Of a DNA stretch of 64,000 nt, positions 36,156 through 43,531 are shown one piece after another. Below the pieces are notes generated by a model that saw only the letters and a list, made by a program, of their open reading frames with translations, ran no database searches and was not told the origin of the DNA. The position numbers and the translations under genes are program-made. Each line of letters begins with the position of its first letter. Positions within the stretch are counted from its first letter, which is position 1. Source of the stretch: JBJXFE01 sp046153875 (GTDB lineage: Bacteria; Planctomycetota; Phycisphaerae; Phycisphaerales; UBA1924); assembly GCA_046153875.1 (NCBI GenBank), contig JBJXFE010000013.1, positions 62,001-126,000 on the forward strand, read 5' to 3'.

Positions 36156-36182
36156 CGCAGAGTGCGCAGAGATCTCGCAGAG
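36156..36182. repeat. CGCAGAG direct repeat, three copies
   Basis: CGCAGAG occurs at 36156, 36165 and 36176 in the 120-bp gap between proS and the next gene, with a partial CGCAG at 36137. No function is known. Confidence 0.5.
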
Positions 36183-36208
36183 GGCGCGGAGCAAGACCGG
36201 AGCAAGGG

Positions 36209-36730
36209 TCAGATGGGCAGACGGGCCTTCTTGTTGACAAGCTCACCGAACTTCTTGAGGTCGGCCAGGACGGACTTGATCCGCTCCTTCAGCTCCTCCT
36301 CGTCGGCGGCCGCGACGACTTGCTGAAGCTCCTCGATCGCCCGGGCGCTGGCGATGACCGAATCCACCACAGCGTGAGCCTTCTCCAGGCGCAGCGCCGC
36401 CGCATCGTTCTGGGCCTCGGCGGCGATCTGATCGACCTGCTTGGCGAGGGCGGTGAGCTTGACGGTGCGCGCGGCGATCCGCCCGACCGCGTCGGCGGCG
36501 ATCTGCTCGGTCATCGCGACGACCGCCTGGAGCGCTGTGTCATCGAGCGCGGCGATCTCGGGCGTGTTGGGGAACGACCGGTCCACGAACGTGTTGAGCG
36601 CCCCCGCGATGGTCAACAGTTCCTCGTCGTCGCCCTCGTCGGAGGCGTCGCGGGCCTGTGTGAGCAGGTCGGCCAGTGTGCTCCTCCACCCTTCCACGTC
36701 GCGGATCGATCCCCAGTTGACGGCTTTCAC
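36209..36730 (-). CDS. Uncharacterised alpha-helical protein, partner of the upstream lipoprotein
   Basis: I do not recognise this 173-residue protein. It is almost entirely helical, rich in Ala, Glu and Asp, with heptad-like stretches (VDQIAAEAQNDAAALRLEKAH; LQQVVAAADEEELKERIKS) that suggest coiled coil. It lacks a signal peptide and Cys. Its ATG overlaps the stop of the lipoprotein gene as ATGA, so the two are translated together and their products may interact, although one appears exported and the other cytoplasmic unless it uses another route. Confidence 0.7.
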   Translation of the reverse strand: MKAVNWGSIRDVEGWRSTLADLLTQARDASDEGDDEELLTIAGALNTFVDRSFPNTPEIAALDDTALQAVVAMTEQIAADAVGRIAARTVKLTALAKQVDQIAAEAQNDAAALRLEKAHAVVDSVIASARAIEELQQVVAAADEEELKERIKSVLADLKKFGELVNKKARLPI

Positions 36731-37680
36731 AGGTCACGCACCTTTCTCACAAGTTCGCGGATATCGGAGACGGCGCTCAGCAGCGAGTCCACGGTCACGG
36801 CCTTCCGCTCGCGGACGGCCTGGGCAAGGCGTTTGTGGGCACCGCCCCAGCGAGCCACCGCGTCGCCGGTAGCGTCCAGCAAGGCACAGAGGGCCCGGTG
36901 TCGTTCGCGGGCTTCGGTGGTGAGCGACTGGAATCGTTCATAATCGCCGCGCGTGGAGGCGAGCTGACGATCGATCGCGTCGAGCTGTGCCTGCTGCTCG
37001 CGCGTCAGCGCTCCGAGGTCGGCGTCCGCGCTCAGGATCGAGCCCTTGAGCCCCGCAACGTTCTCATGAAACCCGATGATGTCGTTGGCCCCGGGCATCT
37101 GCCGGATCTGCGCGATCTCGTTCTGCAGCGCCGCGTCGACCGCGAGGCGCAGGTCGCGCGTGTCGGCCGCGATCGTCTCGGCAATGGTCTCGACGGCGGG
37201 CTGGGCTTCGTCGAGGGCCTGGGCGAGGCTCGTGGACGCCCGGGCCAGGGCGATCTGCCCCCAGACGCGCCCGGCAATCTCGGCGCTGACCTTCACGGAG
37301 GCCCCCGCCGCCGGGTTGATGATTCCCGCAGCGGTAGCAAGGTTCCCGAGCTTCTCGGCCAGGTTCCGCCCCGCGTTGCCGGCGTTGTGAGCGGACTCGA
37401 CGATGGCGCGGAGCGCGTCAGCGTACGCGACCACCGAGGTCATCGCGGCCTTGCGGGCCTCCCACGCGGTGTCGAGGCGGGACGCGACGGCGTCGCCTTT
37501 GGTCATGCGGCGCAGCTCGTCGGAGGCCGCGCGCCCGCTGGTGCGGACGGCCTCGGAGAGTTCACCGGTGGCGACGGCGAACGGGCCGGCGTCCGGGAGG
37601 GACGTACACCCCGCGACCACAACCACCATGAGCGCCGTGAACCACCCGAGCGGACTGCACACCGACGAAAGTCTGGACAT
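36727..37680 (-). CDS. Helical lipoprotein of unknown function
   Basis: The 317-residue product starts with a lipoprotein signal: a hydrophobic segment (GWFTALMVVVVAGC) with the lipobox VAGC, so Cys29 is probably lipidated and the mature protein faces the periplasm. The rest is helical and Ala-rich, with a predicted coiled coil near residues 215-260 (LTREQQAQLDAIDRQLAST). I know no family for it. ATG 37680 follows GGGGGA by 6 bases; TAGAGT further upstream is a possible -10. It forms a two-gene unit with the helical protein downstream (4-base overlap). Confidence 0.72.
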   Translation of the reverse strand: MSRLSSVCSPLGWFTALMVVVVAGCTSLPDAGPFAVATGELSEAVRTSGRAASDELRRMTKGDAVASRLDTAWEARKAAMTSVVAYADALRAIVESAHNAGNAGRNLAEKLGNLATAAGIINPAAGASVKVSAEIAGRVWGQIALARASTSLAQALDEAQPAVETIAETIAADTRDLRLAVDAALQNEIAQIRQMPGANDIIGFHENVAGLKGSILSADADLGALTREQQAQLDAIDRQLASTRGDYERFQSLTTEARERHRALCALLDATGDAVARWGGAHKRLAQAVRERKAVTVDSLLSAVSDIRELVRKVRDL

Positions 37681-37770
37681 GTCGTGTCCCCCGTGCAAAG
37701 AGCGCCGGCCTGACGGTCGCACTCTACCCGTCGCGATGTCGGCCCGCCAGCGCCACGGTACGCCCGCCTG

Positions 37771-39039
37771 TTATCCACCGAGCCCGAAGGCCGTGTGGAT
37801 GGCGCGGAGGGCCTTCTCGCCATCCTCCTTGGCGAGGATGCACGAAATCTTGATCTCGCTCGTCGTGATGTTCTGAATCCGGATATCGGCGTCCGCAATG
37901 GCCTTGAACATCCGCGCCGCGACTCCCGTGTGCGACCGCATCCCCACCCCCACCGCCGAGACCTTGCACAGCCCAACGTCCACCTTGACCGCGCCCCACG
38001 AGCCCAGTCCCCTGGCCGGCGAGGCGTCCAGGTCCGACAGGATCTTGTCGAGGACCGGTTTGATATCCGCCAGGTCGCCGTGCTCGACGGTAAAGCTGAC
38101 GTTCATGGTGTCCGCGGAGACCTCGTTCTGGATGATGTCGTCCACGAGGATAGTCGACTCGGCGATGGCCGCGAAGATGCGGGACTGGACACCGGCCCGG
38201 TTCGGCAGGTTCGGGAGCATGACCCGCCCGAGGTTGGTCTTCAGGGCGACGCCCGTGACCTGCTCGTTCTCCATCTCGGGCGTCTCGGGGACGATCATGG
38301 TGCCGGGGTCGGGGAGCATGCTGTGCCTCACGTGGATGGGGACGTTGAACTTCGCTCCGAGGAGGACGGAGCGGAGGGCCATGACCTTGGCGCCCAGGGC
38401 GGCGAGCTCTATGATCGCCTCGTAGCTGATGCGCTCGATCTTGCGAGCGTCGGGGACGATCCGCGGGTCGGCGGTGTAGACGCCGTCCACGTCGGTAAAG
38501 ATCTCGCACTCGCGGGCCTTGAGCGCCGCGGCCAGCGCGACGGCCGTGGTGTCCGAGCCGCCGCGGCCCAGCGTGGTGATCGAGCCGTCCGGCGCGACAC
38601 CCTGGAAGCCGGCGACCACGACGACGCGGCCGTCCGCGAGGTGCTTGCGGATGACCTGCTCGTTGATCGAGCGGATCCGGGCCTTGGTGTGCGCGGAGTC
38701 TGTGTTGAAGCCGACCTGCGGGCCTGTGAGGCTGACCGCGGGCTGGCCGAGCGTTTCGAGCGCCATCGCGGTCAGCGCGATCGACACCTGCTCGCCGGTG
38801 GCCAGGAGCTGGTCCATCTCGCGTTTGGGCGGCTGAGGCGTGATCTCCTGAGCCAGTTCGATGAGGCGATCGGTGGTCTTGCCCATCGCGGAGACGACGA
38901 CGATGACGTCGACCTCTCCCCCACCGCCCGCCCCACTCTTGCCGCGGCGCGTGTCGTAGGCGCGCTGGGCGCAGCGGCGGATGCGGTCGGGGTCGGCGAC
39001 GGATGAGCCGCCGAACTTCTGGACGATCAGGGGGCGCAT
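37771..39039 (-). CDS. lysC: Aspartate kinase
   Basis: LysC phosphorylates aspartate, the first step toward lysine, methionine, threonine and diaminopimelate. The kinase domain shows VQKFGGSSVAD, LATGEQVS, TTLGRGGSDTTAVALAAAL and FTDVDGVYTADPR. Two ACT domains follow from about residue 265 (NRAGVQSRIFAAIAE; SHTGVAARMFKAIAD), which bind lysine or threonine for feedback control. The 422-residue length is normal. ATG 39039 is used; TACCCT lies 8 bases upstream. No lysine riboswitch is seen, since only 114 bases separate it from divergent topoisomerase VI. dapF of the same pathway lies 6 kb away. Confidence 0.96.
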   Translation of the reverse strand: MRPLIVQKFGGSSVADPDRIRRCAQRAYDTRRGKSGAGGGGEVDVIVVVSAMGKTTDRLIELAQEITPQPPKREMDQLLATGEQVSIALTAMALETLGQPAVSLTGPQVGFNTDSAHTKARIRSINEQVIRKHLADGRVVVVAGFQGVAPDGSITTLGRGGSDTTAVALAAALKARECEIFTDVDGVYTADPRIVPDARKIERISYEAIIELAALGAKVMALRSVLLGAKFNVPIHVRHSMLPDPGTMIVPETPEMENEQVTGVALKTNLGRVMLPNLPNRAGVQSRIFAAIAESTILVDDIIQNEVSADTMNVSFTVEHGDLADIKPVLDKILSDLDASPARGLGSWGAVKVDVGLCKVSAVGVGMRSHTGVAARMFKAIADADIRIQNITTSEIKISCILAKEDGEKALRAIHTAFGLGG

Positions 39040-39047
39040 TCGGCTCA

Positions 39048-39053
39048 AGGGTA
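39048..39053 (-). promoter_or_regulatory. Putative -10 box for lysC (TACCCT)
   Basis: TACCCT on the minus strand ends 8 bases before the lysC ATG. There is no Shine-Dalgarno sequence. Confidence 0.35.
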
Positions 39054-39153
39054 CGCGCGGCGTGAATCGAGGACCCAGGGCTCAGGACCGGGCGTGTCGA
39101 GCGCGGGTACACTCGGCCCGGTACGACACCGCATCGGCAACGGAGTGCCCCCC

Positions 39154-40311
39154 ATGGCCCGCAAACCCCGACCCAACGCCAAGCCCGCATCCGGCCGCCG
39201 CCCCACCGCCGCGATGCTGGAGCGCGACCGCAAGACCACGAAGTCGATCGAGCACCTCGCCGGGGACGTGGTCAAGTCCGCCCTGTCGGGCCGGGAGCCG
39301 AAGCTCGCCATCCCCACGCGGTCGCGGTCCAACACGATCTGGAACAAATCGCGCGGCATCCTGCAGATGGGCCCGGCCGAGCAGGAGCGGCAGCTGTTCA
39401 ACCTCAACCAGGCCAAGCAGTTCATGCAGACCATGCTGCACGCCGGGACGATCAAGGAGCTGATCGAGGCGGGCAAGACCTCCAGCCTCCGCGGCGTGTT
39501 CTACAAGGCCAAGCACACCGTGGCGGGAACGAAGGAGAACACCTTCGACACGCAGGACGAATCGGACCCCATCCTTGAGGACCTGGAGGTCTCGCTCGCG
39601 GCGCTGCGCGAGGAGCTGCACATCTTCGCCGAGAACCGCGGGGCGATGGTCGGCAACATCACCATTGTGGACAAAGGGGACGAGATCGATTGCCGCCGCA
39701 TGGGCTCGGGGGGGTACGCGGTCCCCAGCATCGTCGAGCCCGAGGTCATCCAGTTCAAGAACTGCGACGCCGACTTCGTGCTGCACGTCGAGAAGGGCAC
39801 GGTGTGGAACCGCTTCAACGAAGACCGGTTCTGGGAAGGGCACAACTGCATCCTCACGCACGGGGCCGGCCAGCCGCCGCGCGGGTGCCGCCGGTTGCTC
39901 CAGCGGTTCAATCAGGAACTGAAACTCCCGATCATCTGCCTGCTCGACTGCGACCCGTGGGGGCACTACATCTACAGCGTCATCAAGCAGGGCTCGATCT
40001 CGCTGGCCTTCGAGTCTTCCCGCCTGGCCATCCCCGACGCCCGCTTTCTGGGCATCCGCGCCAAGGACTACTACGACCTCGACCTGCCCGAGGCGGTGAA
40101 GATCGAGCTCACGGACAACGACACCAAGCGCGCGAAGGAAATCGCCGAGTACCCGTGGTTCAAGGACCACCGCAAGTGGCAGGGCGAGATCGACCGCATG
40201 CTCAAGAACGGCTTCAAGATGGAGGTCGAGTCGCTGATCCTCAAGGACATCTCGTACGTGACGGAGACGTACGTGCCTGAGCGGCTGAAGGCGAAGGACT
40301 GGCTGGAATGA
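39154..40311 (+). CDS. Type IIB topoisomerase (topoisomerase VI) subunit A / Spo11-like
   Basis: The 385-residue protein has the two parts of a topoisomerase VI A subunit. The winged-helix (CAP-like) domain carries the DNA-cleaving tyrosine, Tyr117, in SLRGVFYKAKH. The TOPRIM domain has Glu213 in HVEKGTVWNRF and the Asp265-x-Asp267 pair in LLDCDPWGHYIYS, which hold Mg. Length matches archaeal A subunits. Subunit A needs an ATPase B subunit to pass DNA strands; none is in this window. An N-terminal basic stretch (RKPRPNAKPASGRRP) is extra. ATG 39154 follows CGGAG by 9 bases, and TACACT at 39108-39113 is a candidate -10. Confidence 0.9.
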   Translation: MARKPRPNAKPASGRRPTAAMLERDRKTTKSIEHLAGDVVKSALSGREPKLAIPTRSRSNTIWNKSRGILQMGPAEQERQLFNLNQAKQFMQTMLHAGTIKELIEAGKTSSLRGVFYKAKHTVAGTKENTFDTQDESDPILEDLEVSLAALREELHIFAENRGAMVGNITIVDKGDEIDCRRMGSGGYAVPSIVEPEVIQFKNCDADFVLHVEKGTVWNRFNEDRFWEGHNCILTHGAGQPPRGCRRLLQRFNQELKLPIICLLDCDPWGHYIYSVIKQGSISLAFESSRLAIPDARFLGIRAKDYYDLDLPEAVKIELTDNDTKRAKEIAEYPWFKDHRKWQGEIDRMLKNGFKMEVESLILKDISYVTETYVPERLKAKDWLE

Positions 40312-40333
40312 GGATCAAGCCGGCCCGCCCGCC

Positions 40334-40936
40334 TCACGTGTTGACGACCATTCTGAACTTCAGCGCGCGCGACAGGCCGTCGCGCTGCAGCATGCGCGCC
40401 CGCATCGCCCGCGCGCCGCGCGGGGTCAGCGAGTGCTCCTGCATCGCCGCCAGGGCGAGCACGTCGCCGACGGCGGACTCCAGCCAGTCCACTGATCCCA
40501 GGTAGCCGCTGGCGGCAATCGCGCCGGTCTTCCGAAGGAACCGGCGCAGCTCCGCGGGCGCCACCCGCACCGTGTCGCACGAGCCGAAGTGAATCAGCTT
40601 CCCCGCGCACGCGCCGGCGAGCTGCGTCGCCACGTCCTCAAGCCGAATCTCGCAGTCCTTCCGCCGCCAGTCGCCGATGTCCACCCACCCCGGTCGCCCG
40701 TGAACCGCCAAGTACAGGATCGGGTACCGCCCCAGCCCCGCTTGTGTCCAACGCCTCAGGTGATGGTCGAACTCGGCCCGGGTCGAGATGATGCGGTGGA
40801 TGAACGGCACGCCGTGCTCGGCCCACTCGTTGAGCAACTCCAGCGCGGGCCGCACCGTCTGAGAATGAACCGCGCCGCCGTTCCACTCCACCTCGATGCA
40901 ATATACCCCGCGCGCCGGGCGGCGAGGTCGGACCAT
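40334..40936 (-). CDS. Caspase-like protein with a His-Cys dyad
   Basis: I infer a caspase-fold cysteine peptidase from motifs only. The 200-residue protein has YPILYLAVHGRPG, with His79 ending a hydrophobic strand, and KLIHFGSCDTV, with Cys120 after another strand; this H-G / S-C arrangement is the catalytic dyad of clan CD peptidases (caspases, CHAT). The N-terminal CIEVEWNGGAVHSQTVRPAL and C-terminal helical part (ESAVGDVLALAAMQEH) are unassigned. No signal peptide or partner domain is present. ATG 40936 is used; no strong ribosome binding site is seen. It is convergent with topoisomerase VI A, 22 bases away. Confidence 0.6.
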   Translation of the reverse strand: MVRPRRPARGVYCIEVEWNGGAVHSQTVRPALELLNEWAEHGVPFIHRIISTRAEFDHHLRRWTQAGLGRYPILYLAVHGRPGWVDIGDWRRKDCEIRLEDVATQLAGACAGKLIHFGSCDTVRVAPAELRRFLRKTGAIAASGYLGSVDWLESAVGDVLALAAMQEHSLTPRGARAMRARMLQRDGLSRALKFRMVVNT

Positions 40937-41073
40937 GTGCTTGGGTGTCCCCGCCACGCTGGATGCTCCCCGAACACGGCGATCGGCCACGGCGCGGGCG
41001 AACGCCGGCTCGCCCGACGCGCAGCGCGATTCTACTCGGTCCTCGGATACGCCCCGCCGCCCCGGCCGTCGAC

Positions 41074-41116
41074 ACAAAAAAACAGCGCCACGGACCGCAC
41101 GCGGTTCCGTGGCGCC
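41074..41116 (-). terminator. Strong intrinsic terminator downstream of csrA
   Basis: On the minus strand GCGCCACGGAACCGC pairs with GCGGTCCGTGGCGC (one bulge, tight loop), followed by TGTTTTTTTGTG. It ends the csrA transcript and separates it from the caspase-like gene. Confidence 0.92.
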
Positions 41117-41143
41117 CCACGAGCCCTGTTTGAACACACCCGG

Positions 41144-41371
41144 CTACTTCACCGCCGCGGCCGCGCTCCCGCTCGCGCCGACCGTCACCGCGGCGCCCGC
41201 GTTGATGATCTGCTCGGCGACCTCGCGCCGGTGGACGTCGATCTCCCTGGGGAAATCGAACGCCACGCGGACCCGATCGCCCTTGATCGACGCGATCCGA
41301 ACCACCCCGATGGGGTTGCGCGGATCGCCGATCACCACTTCCTCCCCCTCGCGCCTTGTGATCACCAGCAT
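41144..41371 (-). CDS. csrA: Carbon storage regulator, RNA-binding protein
   Basis: CsrA binds GGA motifs in mRNA leaders and controls translation. The 75-residue product has the complete core MLVITRREGEEVVIGD, IGVVRIASIKGDRVRVAF and the RNA-contacting P-x-E/D-I-x-V-x-R segment as FPREIDVHRREVAEQI. A short Ala-rich tail follows. ATG 41371 has a perfect GGAGGT 5 bases upstream; longer frames are not conserved. TAGATT further upstream on the minus strand may be the -10. It stands alone, without the fliW or flagellar genes that often flank it. Confidence 0.95.
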   Translation of the reverse strand: MLVITRREGEEVVIGDPRNPIGVVRIASIKGDRVRVAFDFPREIDVHRREVAEQIINAGAAVTVGASGSAAAAVK

Positions 41372-41588
41372 TGTGGACCTCCAGTCCCGCCGCACGGCGG
41401 CCACCACCGGGCGGCAATCTACCAGACCGCGCTCGGGATTGAAAGGGGGAATTCGGGCGCGAAACCGATCGCCCGACGCCGATGTGTGGCATCCCGCCGG
41501 CACCGGCCCCATGCCGGGTATACCGCGTCAAACCCCGTGTCTTGCCCATCTTGCGGGGGTTCAGCCGCCGCCGACGCCGCGGCGCCAT

Positions 41589-41873
41589 TCAAGCCACCGC
41601 TTCGATTCCCGTCACCCCCGGCACGTGGGCTCTAAGGTTCCGCTCGATGCCGGTTCGCAGGGTCATGGTGCTCGACGGGCACCCCACGCACGCCCCATGA
41701 AGGCGAATCCTCACCACGCCGCCCGGCGTGACCTCCACCAGTTCGACATCCCCTCCGTCCGACTGGACCGCCGGTCGGATCAGGTTGAGCACCTTGACGA
41801 CACGCTCGGCGAGCGCGGCATCCCCACCAGCCCTGGTGGTTTTCGCTGTCGTCGTCCCGGCCCCGCTGCGCAT
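41589..41873 (-). CDS. NifU C-terminal domain (Nfu) iron-sulfur carrier
   Basis: The 94-residue product is a single Nfu domain that binds a [4Fe-4S] cluster between two subunits and hands it to apoproteins. Visible: VLNLIRPAVQSDGGDVELVEV and the cluster motif GACVGCPSSTMTL with the C-x2-C pair. A short Thr/Gly-rich N-terminus precedes it. ATG 41873 has a TATCAT box 5 bases upstream (41879-41884) and no Shine-Dalgarno sequence. It is divergent from the HEAT/JAB-like gene, with their -10 boxes 40 bases apart. No isc or suf genes are nearby. Confidence 0.93.
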   Translation of the reverse strand: MRSGAGTTTAKTTRAGGDAALAERVVKVLNLIRPAVQSDGGDVELVEVTPGGVVRIRLHGACVGCPSSTMTLRTGIERNLRAHVPGVTGIEAVA

Positions 41874-41878
41874 CCCGC

Positions 41879-41884
41879 ATGATA
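41879..41884 (-). promoter_or_regulatory. Putative -10 box for the Nfu gene (TATCAT)
   Basis: TATCAT on the minus strand ends 5 bases before the Nfu ATG. Confidence 0.4.
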
Positions 41885-41924
41885 CGCGGCTCACGCGCCC
41901 GCCACGGACGCGGAGCGCCGGCAC

Positions 41925-41930
41925 TACACT
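41925..41930 (+). promoter_or_regulatory. Putative -10 box for the gene at 41938 (TACACT)
   Basis: TACACT ends 7 bases before ATG 41938; no Shine-Dalgarno sequence lies between. Confidence 0.4.
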
Positions 41931-41937
41931 CAGTCCG

Positions 41938-43497
41938 ATGACCACGCGCGCCCGCCCCGACCGGATCGGACGTTCATCCCGGCTGCTCGCCGCCGTGCTC
42001 CTGGTGCTCGGCACGGTTTCCTGGAGCGCGTGCACGGCCCGCGGATCGGCGGCCGGCCGCCCGGATCCCATGTCGGAGGTCCGGAACCCGCGCGCGACCG
42101 AGAAGGCCCGCATCAGGGCGATGGACGCAGCCTGGCTGCGCGTCCAGCACCGTGAGGCCGACCGCACCGCGGTCCGCGAGGACCTCAAGACCCTCGCGTG
42201 GTCGGCGAGCTGGCCCGAACCCTTGCGCGTCCACGCGTTGAAAACCATCCTCTCCGACACCGACCCCGGCGGCGAGGAGGATTCGCGCCGACTCATCCGC
42301 CTCATGCTCCCGCGGGAGCAGCAGCTCCCCGTGATCCGCGTGCTCTGCGAGACCGCGGGGGCACGCGGGTGGGACGACGCCCTGCCCGCCATGGTGCGGA
42401 GCCTCTCTCGGTTCGATGCCGCGACGCCCGACGCGGAGCGCCCGGAGCACCGTTCGATCGCGGCGTTGCGTCCGGACGCGTCCGTTCCTGAAACGGTGCT
42501 GGCCGTCTTTCTGCGCCCCCCCGACGAGGCCCCGGGTTACGGAGCGCAGACCGCCGAGCGCGTCCGCGCGGACGCATGGGACGTGCTGGCGCGCCTGGAC
42601 CCCTCGGGTGACGTGCGGGCGACGGTGCTGACCGAAGAAGTTCCGACGGAGGATCGCGGAGTCCTGGCGCTGCGTGCGTGCCTGAAGGAGCTTCACACGC
42701 TGCCGCGTGCCGGGGAGGAGCTGACCTGGCTCTGGTCGCTCCGGCGCGACGGGGACCGGATGAACGCGGCGTGGTGGGCCGAGGCGGCCGCTGCGATTGC
42801 GCCGCTCTACGACGAACGCGGGCGGGCGCTGGAGCTGCGCCACGCGGAACCGATCCGGTGGGCGTCGCGCCGCCGGCCCGACTGGCTCAAGGCTTCGCGG
42901 GCCGAACTGCTGTCGGAGCTTGAGGGCCGGCTGCGTGACCGCACCGTGCGCCGACGCATCGAGCGTGACGCCAACGAGCAGCCGCGCTCCGAGCGGCTCG
43001 AGGACCACGCCGCAAAACTCACTTGGGGCGACCTCATCACCATCCTGGTCGTTGATGAAGCGATCCGCGAGCCTGCGGTGGCCGCCGCACTCGACGCCCA
43101 AGTGAAGCTCGACCGCGAGGATAAGGCCGCCGAGTACGGCGGGCTTTTGGAAGCCTGGCGCGACGCGGGCGGCGCCGACGGGCCGAAGGACGGCGCGTCC
43201 GCGTTCCGGGTCGTGCTCTACCCCCCGCGCCCCGGCCAGCGCCGCGGCGACCACGAGTTCGTCGCCTCGTCGGACATGATCGCCCAGGGCGACAGCGCCC
43301 TGGCCCACTACCATTTCCACGCCCAGGAGCTGCGCAGCAGCGCCTACGCCGGGCCGGCCCCGGCCGACCTCCAGTACGCCGCCCGGCTGGGCCGAACCTG
43401 CCTGGTCTTCACCAGCGTGTCCGACGGCCTGATGAACGCGGACCTCTATCAGCCCGACGGTGTCGTGATCGACCTGGGCGACGTGCGCCGGCCGTGA
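41938..43497 (+). CDS. Exported protein with a possible C-terminal JAB/MPN-like domain
   Basis: The 519-residue protein has a hydrophobic N-terminal segment (RLLAAVLLVLGTVSWSAC); the Cys after Ser-Ala could be lipidated, though the -3 residue is Trp rather than Leu. Residues 60-370 are helical and Arg/Ala-rich, HEAT-like. The last 100 residues show LAHYHFHAQ ... GPAPADLQYAARLG ... CLVFTSVSDGLMNADLY, which recalls the H-x-H ... P-x-P-x-D layout of JAB/MPN metalloproteases and the strands around it. The match is by eye and the domain may be inactive. Its TACACT box lies 7 bases before the ATG. An M48 peptidase gene follows after 34 bases, so the two may act together in the envelope. Confidence 0.6.
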   Translation: MTTRARPDRIGRSSRLLAAVLLVLGTVSWSACTARGSAAGRPDPMSEVRNPRATEKARIRAMDAAWLRVQHREADRTAVREDLKTLAWSASWPEPLRVHALKTILSDTDPGGEEDSRRLIRLMLPREQQLPVIRVLCETAGARGWDDALPAMVRSLSRFDAATPDAERPEHRSIAALRPDASVPETVLAVFLRPPDEAPGYGAQTAERVRADAWDVLARLDPSGDVRATVLTEEVPTEDRGVLALRACLKELHTLPRAGEELTWLWSLRRDGDRMNAAWWAEAAAAIAPLYDERGRALELRHAEPIRWASRRRPDWLKASRAELLSELEGRLRDRTVRRRIERDANEQPRSERLEDHAAKLTWGDLITILVVDEAIREPAVAAALDAQVKLDREDKAAEYGGLLEAWRDAGGADGPKDGASAFRVVLYPPRPGQRRGDHEFVASSDMIAQGDSALAHYHFHAQELRSSAYAGPAPADLQYAARLGRTCLVFTSVSDGLMNADLYQPDGVVIDLGDVRRP

Positions 43498-43531
43498 CCA
43501 CCCGTCCACCGCCGACGCCGGCCGGGGAACC

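Noticed and set aside
39040..39153. Lysine riboswitch before lysC
   Set aside because: The gap to divergent topoisomerase VI A is 114 bases and the -10 candidate is next to the start codon, leaving no room for the 170-base aptamer.
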